Positions 41,360-49,400 of a DNA stretch of 64,000 nucleotides are shown piece after piece (the stretch's first letter is position 1; each line of letters starts with the position of its first letter). The DNA comes from Effrenium voratum (Eukaryota; Sar; Dinophyceae; Suessiales; Symbiodiniaceae). The notes beneath the pieces are model-generated. The model was not told the DNA's origin. It saw only the letters and a list, made by a program, of their open reading frames with translations, and ran no database searches. Location: NCBI GenBank assembly GCA_963377175.1, contig CAUJNA010000502.1, positions 145,001 through 209,000 of the forward strand, written 5' to 3'. The position numbers and the translations under genes are program-made.

Positions 41360-42019
41360 TTATAATATCTCCCTGACCGGCTCAATGCTTCTTGAAACAT
41401 CTTTGCCTTGGTCTCCGTATCCAGTTATGTAATCGTGGTTAGTAAATGGATTTAATGAACCAGTATAAACAGTTATAGCGCCACGGTCAACAATACTGAC
41501 AGGGTCTAAGATACTTCTAAAATTAATGTAATCATCGGTAATTTTAGACCTTCGTGATATAAACGGCGCTCCATAAGTGGTTAAAGTTAATTCTCTTTCA
41601 GGGTAATCTTTTGTTATCTGTGCCCCTACACTTGAACCGAGACTATGTGTTATAAGATGTTTAACTTCATTGTTTTCATCCAATGCTGTTGATGTGTCTT
41701 TATATCGTTGTGAATATTTTGTCATTTTAAAGGGAAGTCCTACATCTGCCAGAATGTCATTAATAGCACCTCCAAAAGTTCCTTTTCCAAATGTTCCGCT
41801 TATATACATTTTATCACCATCAATATAAAAACCCTGACCATTGCCATATGCTCTACTCAATCCTTGTGCATCAGTTAAATTTGAATTAGGATAATAACTA
41901 TTTAATATTTTGTCAGTTTGTTTCATAACATTAGTTATTTTAGTTGTTTTCTTATAAGGTTGATAATGTTTAATTTTCCCATGCTTCATGTCATAAATTA
42001 ACTTTTTATTATTAATCAT
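41360..42019 (-). CDS. class-3-like lipase (alpha/beta hydrolase)
   Basis: 219 residues. The nucleophile elbow is LITHSLGSSVGAQ with Ser126; candidates for the rest of the triad are Asp172 or Asp178 (LDPVSIVD) and His195 (FTNHDY). The GHSLG-like elbow followed by a YGAPFISRR strand and a DPV segment is the pattern of fungal-type triacylglycerol lipases. Lipases or phospholipases in small DNA viruses may open host membranes during entry or release; that role is inferred. It is divergent from the penton gene, with which it shares a 114-bp promoter region, and has no TCTA box of its own. Confidence 0.75.
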   Translation of the reverse strand: MINNKKLIYDMKHGKIKHYQPYKKTTKITNVMKQTDKILNSYYPNSNLTDAQGLSRAYGNGQGFYIDGDKMYISGTFGKGTFGGAINDILADVGLPFKMTKYSQRYKDTSTALDENNEVKHLITHSLGSSVGAQITKDYPERELTLTTYGAPFISRRSKITDDYINFRSILDPVSIVDRGAITVYTGSLNPFTNHDYITGYGDQGKDVSRSIEPVREIL

Positions 42020-42058
42020 ATAATTAAAGTTATAAATTAATTTCTCAATTAATTAATA

Positions 42059-42106
42059 ATGCTGACTTACGACGTAGTCCTAAGCAACATAATATTTTTT
42101 GATTAG
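42059..42106 (+). pseudogene. truncated duplicate of the penton gene start
   Basis: ATGCTGACTTACGACGTAGT encodes MLTYDVV and runs to a TAG after 15 codons. The real penton gene 75 bp downstream starts MLTYKKV. The first 12 bases differ at one position and the next few are related. A local duplication is likely. Confidence 0.45.
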
Positions 42107-42125
42107 AAAATTTATTTTCTAATCA
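42100..42125. promoter_or_regulatory. palindromic TCTA promoter before the penton gene
   Basis: TGATTAGAAAA and TTTTCTAATCA form a perfect 11-bp inverted repeat with a 4-nt loop. On the plus strand TCTA begins 16 nt before the penton ATG; on the minus strand the mirror copy faces the lipase gene. Confidence 0.6.
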
Positions 42126-42133
42126 AACATATT

Positions 42134-42988
42134 ATGTTGACTTACAAGAAGGTCTATATTGACAGCGCTCATAGAATTAGTGGCACATCATCTAATTTTA
42201 GAGTTGAATTGCCGGAAACATTACAAACAGACAACGGAGTACATTGCTACATTCACGAAATAACATTACCTAACTCGTGGTATTCAATACAGTCAGGATT
42301 AAATAATATACTATACTTTTATTCTTCTCCGTTAGTTCCAGATGAAGATAATACTAATGTCCATTATTTAGCGTTACAATTGGACGAAGGAGTATATACT
42401 GGCACAGAACTAGCGACAGAATTAAAGGCAAAAATAAATGGTATTGTTGATAATGCTAATTTCTCAAATACTTATGAAATTTCTTACAGTGTAAAAACTA
42501 ATAAAATAACAATTTATTCAAACTATGCTGATAGAAAGTTCGCTGTATTAACTGATGAACAAATGAAACTAACATATGCAGATTATATATGGAATGGAAG
42601 TTTTAATGTTAATAACTTACAGTCTGTTAATGAAGTTTTAGGAAATTATCAAATGGTAGTTTATCAATATAATAATCCTTATGTTTCTGGTTTCGTTAAT
42701 CTTCAACCCATTAGAAATATTTATATTCATTCTTCTCAATTGTCTAATTATAATCAAGTAAATTTAAGGACAGGCGATAGCACAGTTGTTAAGAAAGTGC
42801 CAGTCTCAGCACCACACGCGGGAATTGTCTTTGATAATGAAATGAACCCTCTCGACTACTTGGATGTATCAAATAGAAGCTTTAAACAGTTAGACTTTTG
42901 GTTGTCTAATTCATTAGGAAATGAAATTAATTTAAACGGTGTAAATGTTAGTCTGAGTCTACTTTTCGTAAAAAGCGATATTATTTAA
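42134..42988 (+). CDS. minor capsid (penton-like) protein
   Basis: 284 residues. The N-terminal segment YKKVYIDSAHRISGTSSNFR followed by VELPETLQ and EITLPNSWYSI is the characteristic start of minor capsid proteins in Polinton-like viruses and virophages. These form the single-jelly-roll pentons at the five-fold vertices. The rest is beta-rich, and the C-terminus (FKQLDFWLSNSLGNEINLNG, then VNVSLSLLFVKS) fits the last strands. A TCTA promoter precedes it, and a perfect 34-bp palindrome directly follows its stop. It would build the icosahedral shell with the major capsid protein. Confidence 0.82.
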   Translation: MLTYKKVYIDSAHRISGTSSNFRVELPETLQTDNGVHCYIHEITLPNSWYSIQSGLNNILYFYSSPLVPDEDNTNVHYLALQLDEGVYTGTELATELKAKINGIVDNANFSNTYEISYSVKTNKITIYSNYADRKFAVLTDEQMKLTYADYIWNGSFNVNNLQSVNEVLGNYQMVVYQYNNPYVSGFVNLQPIRNIYIHSSQLSNYNQVNLRTGDSTVVKKVPVSAPHAGIVFDNEMNPLDYLDVSNRSFKQLDFWLSNSLGNEINLNGVNVSLSLLFVKSDII

Positions 42989-42991
42989 ATA

Positions 42992-43025
42992 ATATATAGA
43001 TTTTCCATATGGAAAATCTATATAT
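42992..43025. terminator. perfect 34-bp palindrome between penton and next gene
   Basis: 17-bp arms centred on CATATG (ATATATAGATTTTCCAT and its complement). It begins 4 bp after the penton stop and ends 5 bp before the next ATG. It could end the penton transcript; it also supplies the TCTA box of the following gene. Confidence 0.6.
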
Positions 43026-43030
43026 ATTAT

Positions 43031-43510
43031 ATGTCAAGTATTGAGGTAGTAGATGTTAATAATGAAACTAAAACAGAAGAAGCACCTGTTAATAATGAAG
43101 TCGTTGAACAAAATGAAACAGTTAATGAAGAACCAACGTCAGAAGAAGTTATTCCTGAACCAAAAGCGAAAGCAAAAGCATTACCAAGAACTAAAAAAGA
43201 AGTTGAATTAGTAGAATGTGAACAATGCTCTAAAAAGATGACATTGAAAAGTTTGAGACACTCACATCCCAAAAATTGTAAGGGAGCACCTACTGAGTTA
43301 TTACCAGTCAATCCACAAAAGAATATTAGAAAGATACAACCTGAAGTTATTTCAGAGATTAAGAATGAGATTAAACAAGAAGTGATTAAAGAAACTATTA
43401 AGAAACCCACGGCAACAGAACTATTAAACCAACATTATGAAGAACTTAAACAGAAGAAAAAACAAGATAAACAAGAAAAAATAAACAAATTATCTTCATC
43501 AATGTTTTAA
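43031..43510 (+). CDS. charged viral protein with C2HC zinc finger
   Basis: 159 residues. The first 55 are acidic and repetitive (VNNETKTEEAPVNNE), then a basic KAKAKALPRTKK stretch, a probable zinc finger at about residues 57-79 (VECEQCSKKM...HSHPKNCKG), and a C-terminal charged helix (YEELKQKKKQDKQEKINKL). No family was recognised. It sits in the plus-strand run of late-type genes after the penton gene, with TCTA 14 nt before the ATG. It may bind DNA inside the particle; this is inferred only from charge and the finger. Confidence 0.65.
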   Translation: MSSIEVVDVNNETKTEEAPVNNEVVEQNETVNEEPTSEEVIPEPKAKAKALPRTKKEVELVECEQCSKKMTLKSLRHSHPKNCKGAPTELLPVNPQKNIRKIQPEVISEIKNEIKQEVIKETIKKPTATELLNQHYEELKQKKKQDKQEKINKLSSSMF

Positions 43511-43540
43511 ATAATAATCTAATTATAATATATATTAATC

Positions 43541-43873
43541 ATGCTTATGAGAAGTCATAGAAATGTAGAATTTAAAAGGGCGCCACAAGTAGAACGTCAT
43601 TATGACGTTTCAGATTTATGGGGAGTTGCCTCGCGTATGAATTACTTTAAACAGTTGAAGGACACACTGGAAGCGAAACAATCACAAGGAGCATTAATAA
43701 AGTATAGAAACGATTTAGCTGAAAGCAACAGAACCGAAAGTTACAGAAAGGAATTAGACAGAATAAGAAACATATTAGACAACACACGGACACCAGATGG
43801 AATACAAACGAAGGAACAACTAACTGTAAGAAAGAAGCATTTAGAAGAAATGATTAAGAATATCTCTGATTAA
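43541..43873 (+). CDS. small helical viral protein, probable virion component
   Basis: 110 residues. The N-terminus, MLMRSHRNVEFKRAPQVERH, is basic and is followed by DLWGVASRMNYFKQLKDTLE and a long helix rich in Arg, Glu and Lys. No known domain was recognised. Spacings of 30 and 27 bp to its neighbours and a TCTA box 23 nt before the ATG place it in the structural gene run. Confidence 0.6.
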   Translation: MLMRSHRNVEFKRAPQVERHYDVSDLWGVASRMNYFKQLKDTLEAKQSQGALIKYRNDLAESNRTESYRKELDRIRNILDNTRTPDGIQTKEQLTVRKKHLEEMIKNISD

Positions 43874-43878
43874 TTTAT

Positions 43879-43898
43879 TTTTCTAAATAATTAATATA
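43879..43898 (+). promoter_or_regulatory. TCTA-type promoter
   Basis: TTTTCTAAATAATTAATATA ends 2 nt before the ATG at 43901. It is the copy closest to the consensus of the TCTA class. Confidence 0.65.
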
Positions 43899-43900
43899 CT

Positions 43901-44893
43901 ATGATTAAATCAATTAGTAGATTGAATACAGTAGGACCGGTAAAAGTAGGGTCTTTGAAATCACAATTACATTTGAGACCTTCTTATGATGAATTATTGA
44001 AAGAAACATTAGTAGGAGATGAGAACCGTCCATCAATTGAAAATGTGATAGACAGAAAAGCGACAAGATACAGATTAAACCAATACGGTAGTCAGTTTGA
44101 TAATAAGGACGTCTTAGACATTCAAAAGAAACAAGAACTAGACCGGAGAGGAGAAGTTATGAAAGGAGCAATGTCGGACGATGGTAGTGTAAGAGCTAAA
44201 CTTAATGATGAATTGAAACTTGCTGACACACTGAAACAACACCAGTCTTTCATTCAAGAAGGACTAACGGAAGCACAGAAACAGAAAGAAGAACTTGCAG
44301 AAAAAATGAGACTTTGGAGAGAACAACACGAAGAAATGGCAAGCGCTGTTTCAAAGAGTTCATATCCTGCCGGTGTAGAAGTTCATTCAATGGTGTCCGC
44401 TGATGAAATGCCAGAATTAGAACCATTAGAGGAAGGCGAAGAAGAAGATGAACGAGAAGACGACCCAGTTGTTGAAGTAGAAGCAATGAACAAAGGTAAA
44501 GATGATGACGATGACGCGCAAACAACCGTTACTAATGCTGAGATAATGGAAATGCATGAAAAAGCAAGCGAGTTGGAATTACAAAATGTCGAAAACGAAG
44601 AAGTTGATGACGAACGAATTTTCAAAAATTATTTAACTAGTATAAAGTGGTTGTGGCCAGTGTATTTATCGAAAAATCCGGGAACTATGATGGATAACAT
44701 AATTTCAAAACTACATCAATTTAATGTAATAAATGCAGATAAATACGATGAGTTCAAAGAATTATTAGACGAATATAACAATGCAAGAACAACAGAAAGA
44801 AAAGGAATTCGTGCTCGGTTAGAAACATATTACAATGACAATGTTTATAACAAATACTTCAAACAGAAACCAAGTTCATCAACTCAACAATAA
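43901..44893 (+). CDS. acidic coiled-coil viral structural protein
   Basis: 330 residues. The N-terminal motif LHLRPSYDELLKETL (about residues 24-38) is echoed in the next gene (RRRPTFEEMLKEAM), suggesting both dock to the same partner or share ancestry. Residues 95-155 form a long charged coiled coil; 165-215 are strongly acidic (LEPLEEGEEEDEREDDP); the C-terminal ~110 residues form a helical domain (IKWLWPVYLSKNPGTMMDNI). Probably an internal virion or scaffold protein. TCTA begins 19 nt before the ATG. Confidence 0.65.
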   Translation: MIKSISRLNTVGPVKVGSLKSQLHLRPSYDELLKETLVGDENRPSIENVIDRKATRYRLNQYGSQFDNKDVLDIQKKQELDRRGEVMKGAMSDDGSVRAKLNDELKLADTLKQHQSFIQEGLTEAQKQKEELAEKMRLWREQHEEMASAVSKSSYPAGVEVHSMVSADEMPELEPLEEGEEEDEREDDPVVEVEAMNKGKDDDDDAQTTVTNAEIMEMHEKASELELQNVENEEVDDERIFKNYLTSIKWLWPVYLSKNPGTMMDNIISKLHQFNVINADKYDEFKELLDEYNNARTTERKGIRARLETYYNDNVYNKYFKQKPSSSTQQ

Positions 44894-44914
44894 AAAAAAT
44901 ATATAATATTTAAT

Positions 44915-45796
44915 ATGACTAATAAATATTATGGATTACGCCGACGCCCTACTTTTGAAGAAATGCTAAAGGAAGCGATGACGCACAGATTAAAAATTGA
45001 AATCATCCCCGAAAGACAGGTAATTGACTTGTCAATCAACAATATAGATTTTGACGATTTTGACCTTTCAAAATACGATAGGAGACTACGGTTGAATGCT
45101 AGGGTTCAAACTGATGAACAAGTTCTTCATCATGAATTGTTCCCTGATATGTTTGATGAAGTAGCGCCAACATCACAGTTATATGAAAACAACGAGGCAG
45201 ACGCACAAACAACACGATATATAGCAAAAGATTTTACTGATGAAATTTATAGTAATGCAATTTCAGGTAGGACTGAAGAAAAGAAAAAGTCAGATGAACC
45301 AACCGATGTAAAAGATACTGATTTAAAACAGTCTGATGAAAAGCAGGAAGATTTACAAAGTCTTCATTTAACGTCATCATCGTCAGCATCAACCGTCAGA
45401 GAGGAAGAGAAGAAAGAGGAAAGCCGAGAAATAAAGTCGTTAAGAAACATATTTTTAGGTGGAGAAGACAAGAGCGTATTTGAACTATTCAAACGTGATG
45501 ACAAGAAGACATCCACACCATCAGAACAATCAAGGGAACAGGAAGAAGAACAACCGAGGGCATCATTCTGGTCAAGACGACAGGTAGAAGCAAGAAGCAG
45601 AAGCCACTCACCAGAAGAAAGAGCAAGAGGTAATCAAATGAACAGAAGACAATTAGAAACAAGAAGCAGGAGCAACTCACCCCAAGAAATAGCTAGAGGT
45701 AGTGAATGGACGAGGGAACAAATGGAAACAAGAAGCAGGAGTAGAAGCCCAGAAAGCACAAATACAAAAAGTAGCCGAGGCAAGAAGAAAAAATAA
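44915..45796 (+). CDS. RS-repeat viral protein
   Basis: 293 residues. It starts YGLRRRPTFEEMLKEAM, a motif shared with the preceding gene. After a charged middle comes a C-terminal arginine/serine region with three repeats of about 22 residues: RRQVEARSRSHSPEE, RRQLETRSRSNSPQE, REQMETRSRSRSPES. RS repeats are substrates of host SR-protein kinases and bind nucleic acid when unphosphorylated, as in some viral nucleocapsids. A DNA-core or nuclear-targeting role is inferred. It ends with a basic KSSRGKKKK tail. It has no TCTA box; the upstream sequence is AATATATAATATTTAAT. Confidence 0.65.
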   Translation: MTNKYYGLRRRPTFEEMLKEAMTHRLKIEIIPERQVIDLSINNIDFDDFDLSKYDRRLRLNARVQTDEQVLHHELFPDMFDEVAPTSQLYENNEADAQTTRYIAKDFTDEIYSNAISGRTEEKKKSDEPTDVKDTDLKQSDEKQEDLQSLHLTSSSSASTVREEEKKEESREIKSLRNIFLGGEDKSVFELFKRDDKKTSTPSEQSREQEEEQPRASFWSRRQVEARSRSHSPEERARGNQMNRRQLETRSRSNSPQEIARGSEWTREQMETRSRSRSPESTNTKSSRGKKKK

Positions 45797-45797
45797 A

Positions 45798-45810
45798 AAC
45801 TACTTAAAGA
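45798..45810 (+). promoter_or_regulatory. AACTACTTAAAGA box (class 2 promoter)
   Basis: Exact 13-mer 35 nt upstream of the ATG at 45833, followed by a TAATATAG box. Confidence 0.7.
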
Positions 45811-45832
45811 CAAAACGCCCTAATATAGTAAA

Positions 45833-46156
45833 ATGACAGGAATTTTTATTAACGGTAATAGTAAACAGAGAATAACGAATGACGAATTTGATATGATGGT
45901 TGAACTGATGAAAGCAGAAAACGACTTAGTCTTACAGATGATAAGCGAACAGAAACAGACTTCGAGCGATGACAGTGAGCAACCCGTGAGGTGGAGGGAC
46001 GACCAGAAGAACTACCACCAGAATTACTACAACAATAACCTAAAACAGTCTTACACTTGTGAGGACTGCGGAAGGACGATATCAAGCAAATCAAATTTAT
46101 CTAAACACAAGAAATCTAAAATTTGTTCGCAAGCTTCGCGACAATGCGCATTATGA
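45833..46156 (+). CDS. small zinc-finger protein, putative regulator
   Basis: 107 residues. The C-terminal third carries a C2HC/C2H2-type finger, YTCEDCGRTISSKSNLSKHK followed by KSKIC. The N-terminal half is helical and acidic (FDMMVELMKAENDLVLQMIS). It shares the AACTACTTAAAGA promoter with the DNA polymerase directly downstream, so expression with replication genes is likely. A transcription or replication regulator is a reasonable guess; no family match is claimed. Confidence 0.7.
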   Translation: MTGIFINGNSKQRITNDEFDMMVELMKAENDLVLQMISEQKQTSSDDSEQPVRWRDDQKNYHQNYYNNNLKQSYTCEDCGRTISSKSNLSKHKKSKICSQASRQCAL

Positions 46157-46258
46157 AAAAATAATAATCATTCATCTTATTAAAAACACTTAATGAGATT
46201 AATGCGTTCATTCTCAACCCGAAACCCATTTTCTCCAACAGTCAACCCCAGCCCGAAA

Positions 46259-46271
46259 AACTACTTAAAGA
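46259..46271 (+). promoter_or_regulatory. AACTACTTAAAGA box (class 2 promoter) of DNA polymerase
   Basis: Exact 13-mer 34 nt before the ATG at 46305, followed by a TTATATTATATAG box. Confidence 0.7.
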
Positions 46272-46470
46272 GAAAATACCTTATATTATATAGAGTATAG
46301 TATTATGGTTTCAGAAAATAAAATCATAGATTTCAGAAGGAAAAATTATAGATTTCATTTTAAACAGCCAACAAGGCGAACTAATACAAAAAGAAGGGAG
46401 GCAAACACAAAAACTCAAAATAGGTGATAAGACCTACAGATATGATAAGAACAAACCAGTTTCAAACGTA

Positions 46471-49400
46471 TTGAACACGAAACTAAAGGAAGTGGCAAGG
46501 AGTGATGGATATAGAAAGCATGGCCTTTTAATGAAAGGTGCTAATTATCTAAAACTAACGAGAGGCAGACCCTTACAGGATTATGTCAAGCGTTTCAAGT
46601 CCAAAATCACAGACGAGCAACAAGCGTTCAAGGGATACGCCAACACCTACTCGGTAAGTGATATAAGATTAAAGGGAATGAAAGGTTTATCCTACTTAAA
46701 ATACCAGAAGCAACGACTGGCCGAATTCCTGAACAGAAACCCGAACATGAAAATAATCGTGGAAACCGATTTATCATTCAAAAATCCCGCCAACGAACTT
46801 ATTCAAAGGCGGTTAAGAAGCAGAAGATACAATATTCATAATCCCGACGAGTTGAACACCGTCTTAAACAACATTGGGCACGACATTGAGACACAAATTG
46901 AAATAACCGAATACATTCAGTCGGGATTGGTTCTTGGTCAAGTTGAAAAGTTAGTCATCAGTTATGATAGGTACAATCCTACCCGTGGTTCATCCTTTAT
47001 TCCATTGCCCGACTGGGTGGCAAACAAAAAGGCTTGTATTAACATTAAAAATGAGGACGACTTATGTTTTAAATATTCCGTTCAATGTGGATTTTATGAG
47101 TTATTCAAAAAAGACCATCCCTGCGAGATGTATCATTATAAGAAATATGTAGATGACAAATTTATCAAATGGGATAATATTGACTTTCCAGTAGGTAATG
47201 ATGAGATTGAACTATTTGAAGAACAGAACAAACACATATCGGTCAATGTTTATTACATAAACCCCGATACGAATAGTAAAACTATTTTATTATACAAAAG
47301 AAGCAACAACCCACAAGCACAACACAAAATCGATTTGATTAAATTGACTGATGATGTTAAATCCCATTACGCTTATATCAAAAATTATGATAAGTTAATG
47401 AGTAGTCAGACTAACAAGATGAAGGCGAAGAAGTATCACTGTAGAACCTGCTCACATGGTTTCAAGACCGAAGAACTTTTAAAGAAACACGAAGAACAAG
47501 GATGTCTAGCAGTTGAGGGTCAAAAAATAGAAATGCCAGAAGCAGGTGAAACAATAGTATTCAAAAACCATTTCAAGAAACTTAAAGCTCCATTCGTAAT
47601 CTATGCCGACTTTGAATGTTTAACTGTGCCAATTGATGTTAAAAGCAAATCGGCAAAAGCTAAAACTACATCATATCAAAATCATCGTCCGTGTGGTTTT
47701 ATGATTAATGTAGTCAATGCTATAACCGGAAGTAGTGAGCCTTACTTATATAGAGGTCAGGATTGTATGGATAAATTTGTTGAGAAAATCAATAAAGTCA
47801 GAGAGGAAGTTTTGGAGAAAATGAAGGAGGACAAAGACCGTATTGAAACCGAGAAGGACTGGGAGGACTTCAATAATGCCACTAACTGCTTCATTTGTGG
47901 AAACAAATTTGAGGAAGGAGAAAAGAAGTGTTGGGACCATTGCCACTTTACGGGGCAGTATAGAGGATGCGCCCACGAGGACTGCAATCTACGATTTAGT
48001 ATGAGATATTATAAAATCCCTGTGTTTCTTCATAATCTTAAAAACTACGATGCCCACTTAATCATCAACAAGGCTCACGAACTGAACAAGAATTCTAAAA
48101 TAGAATGTATCGCTCAGAACAGCGAAAAGTTTATAACCTTTGGTTTTAAAAATCTTTGTTTCAAGGACAGTTTCAGTTTCTTATCGTCTTCGTTGGATAA
48201 GTTGGTCAGGTTGAGTAAATATGAGGATGATAAAAAGCGTGAGAATTGGAAGAACAATTTCAGATACAGCGTTAGAAACCCGTATGTTAAAACCGATGAA
48301 GATTTGGATTTATTGACTGATAAGGGTATTTATCCCTATGACTACTTTGATGATTTTGAAAGATTTAAGGAAAGGGCTTTACCACCGAAAGAAGCGTTTT
48401 ACAGTAAATTAAGTGAAGAACATGTAAGCGATAAAGATTATGAAAGGGCACTGAAAGTATGGAAGCACTTCGGGATTAGAACACTCGGGCAGTATCACGA
48501 CTTGTATTTAAGAACTGATGTTTTACTACTGACCGATGTATTTGAAAACTTTAGAGACTTGTGTATGGAATACTACGGTTTAGACCCCGCTCATTATTAC
48601 ACATTGCCAAATTTCGCATGGGACGCGATGCTTCTAAAAACTGGCGTTGAAATAGAACAATTGCATGACCAAGAAATGTTTGAGATGGTTGAAAAGGGAA
48701 TGAGAGGTGGTATGTGTCAGGTCAGTCATAAATTAGCGGTGGCAAATAATAAGTATATGGGAGAAGCATATGATGAGAACAAGCCATCAAATTATATTAG
48801 CTACTTGGATGCTAATAACTTGTATGGTTTAGCAATGTCCCAGAAATTACCGCTAAAAAATATCAAGTGGGCAAAGAAAACTCCCATTGTTGAAAACTGG
48901 AATGAAAACGATGAGTTCGGTTATATTATGGAAGTTGATTTGGAATATCCCGAAACATTGCATGATTTCCACTCCGACTATCCACTAGCACCTGAAATAA
49001 TGAATGTAAATGTTAGTATGCTTTCTGACTATCAAAAGCAAGTCTTCAAAATATATTATGATGGTAAAAGTCCCAAGGACGAGAAAACAAGTAAGTTAAT
49101 ATTAAATCTAAAGGATAAAGAAAAATATGTGGTTCATATTAAGACTTTACAGTATTATTTGAAAATGGGATTGAAAATGACAAAAGTCCATAGGATAATA
49201 AAATTTCAACAGAGGGCATGGTTGAAACCGTGGATTGACTTCAACACTGGTAAAAGGAAAGAAGCCAAAAGCGATTTTGAGAAAGATTTATTCAAATTAA
49301 TGAATAACGCGGTGTACGGAAAAACTATGGAAGACAAAAGAAACCATATGGACTTTGAACTGGTTGATAATGAGGTAAGATATGAAAAATGCGTTAATAA

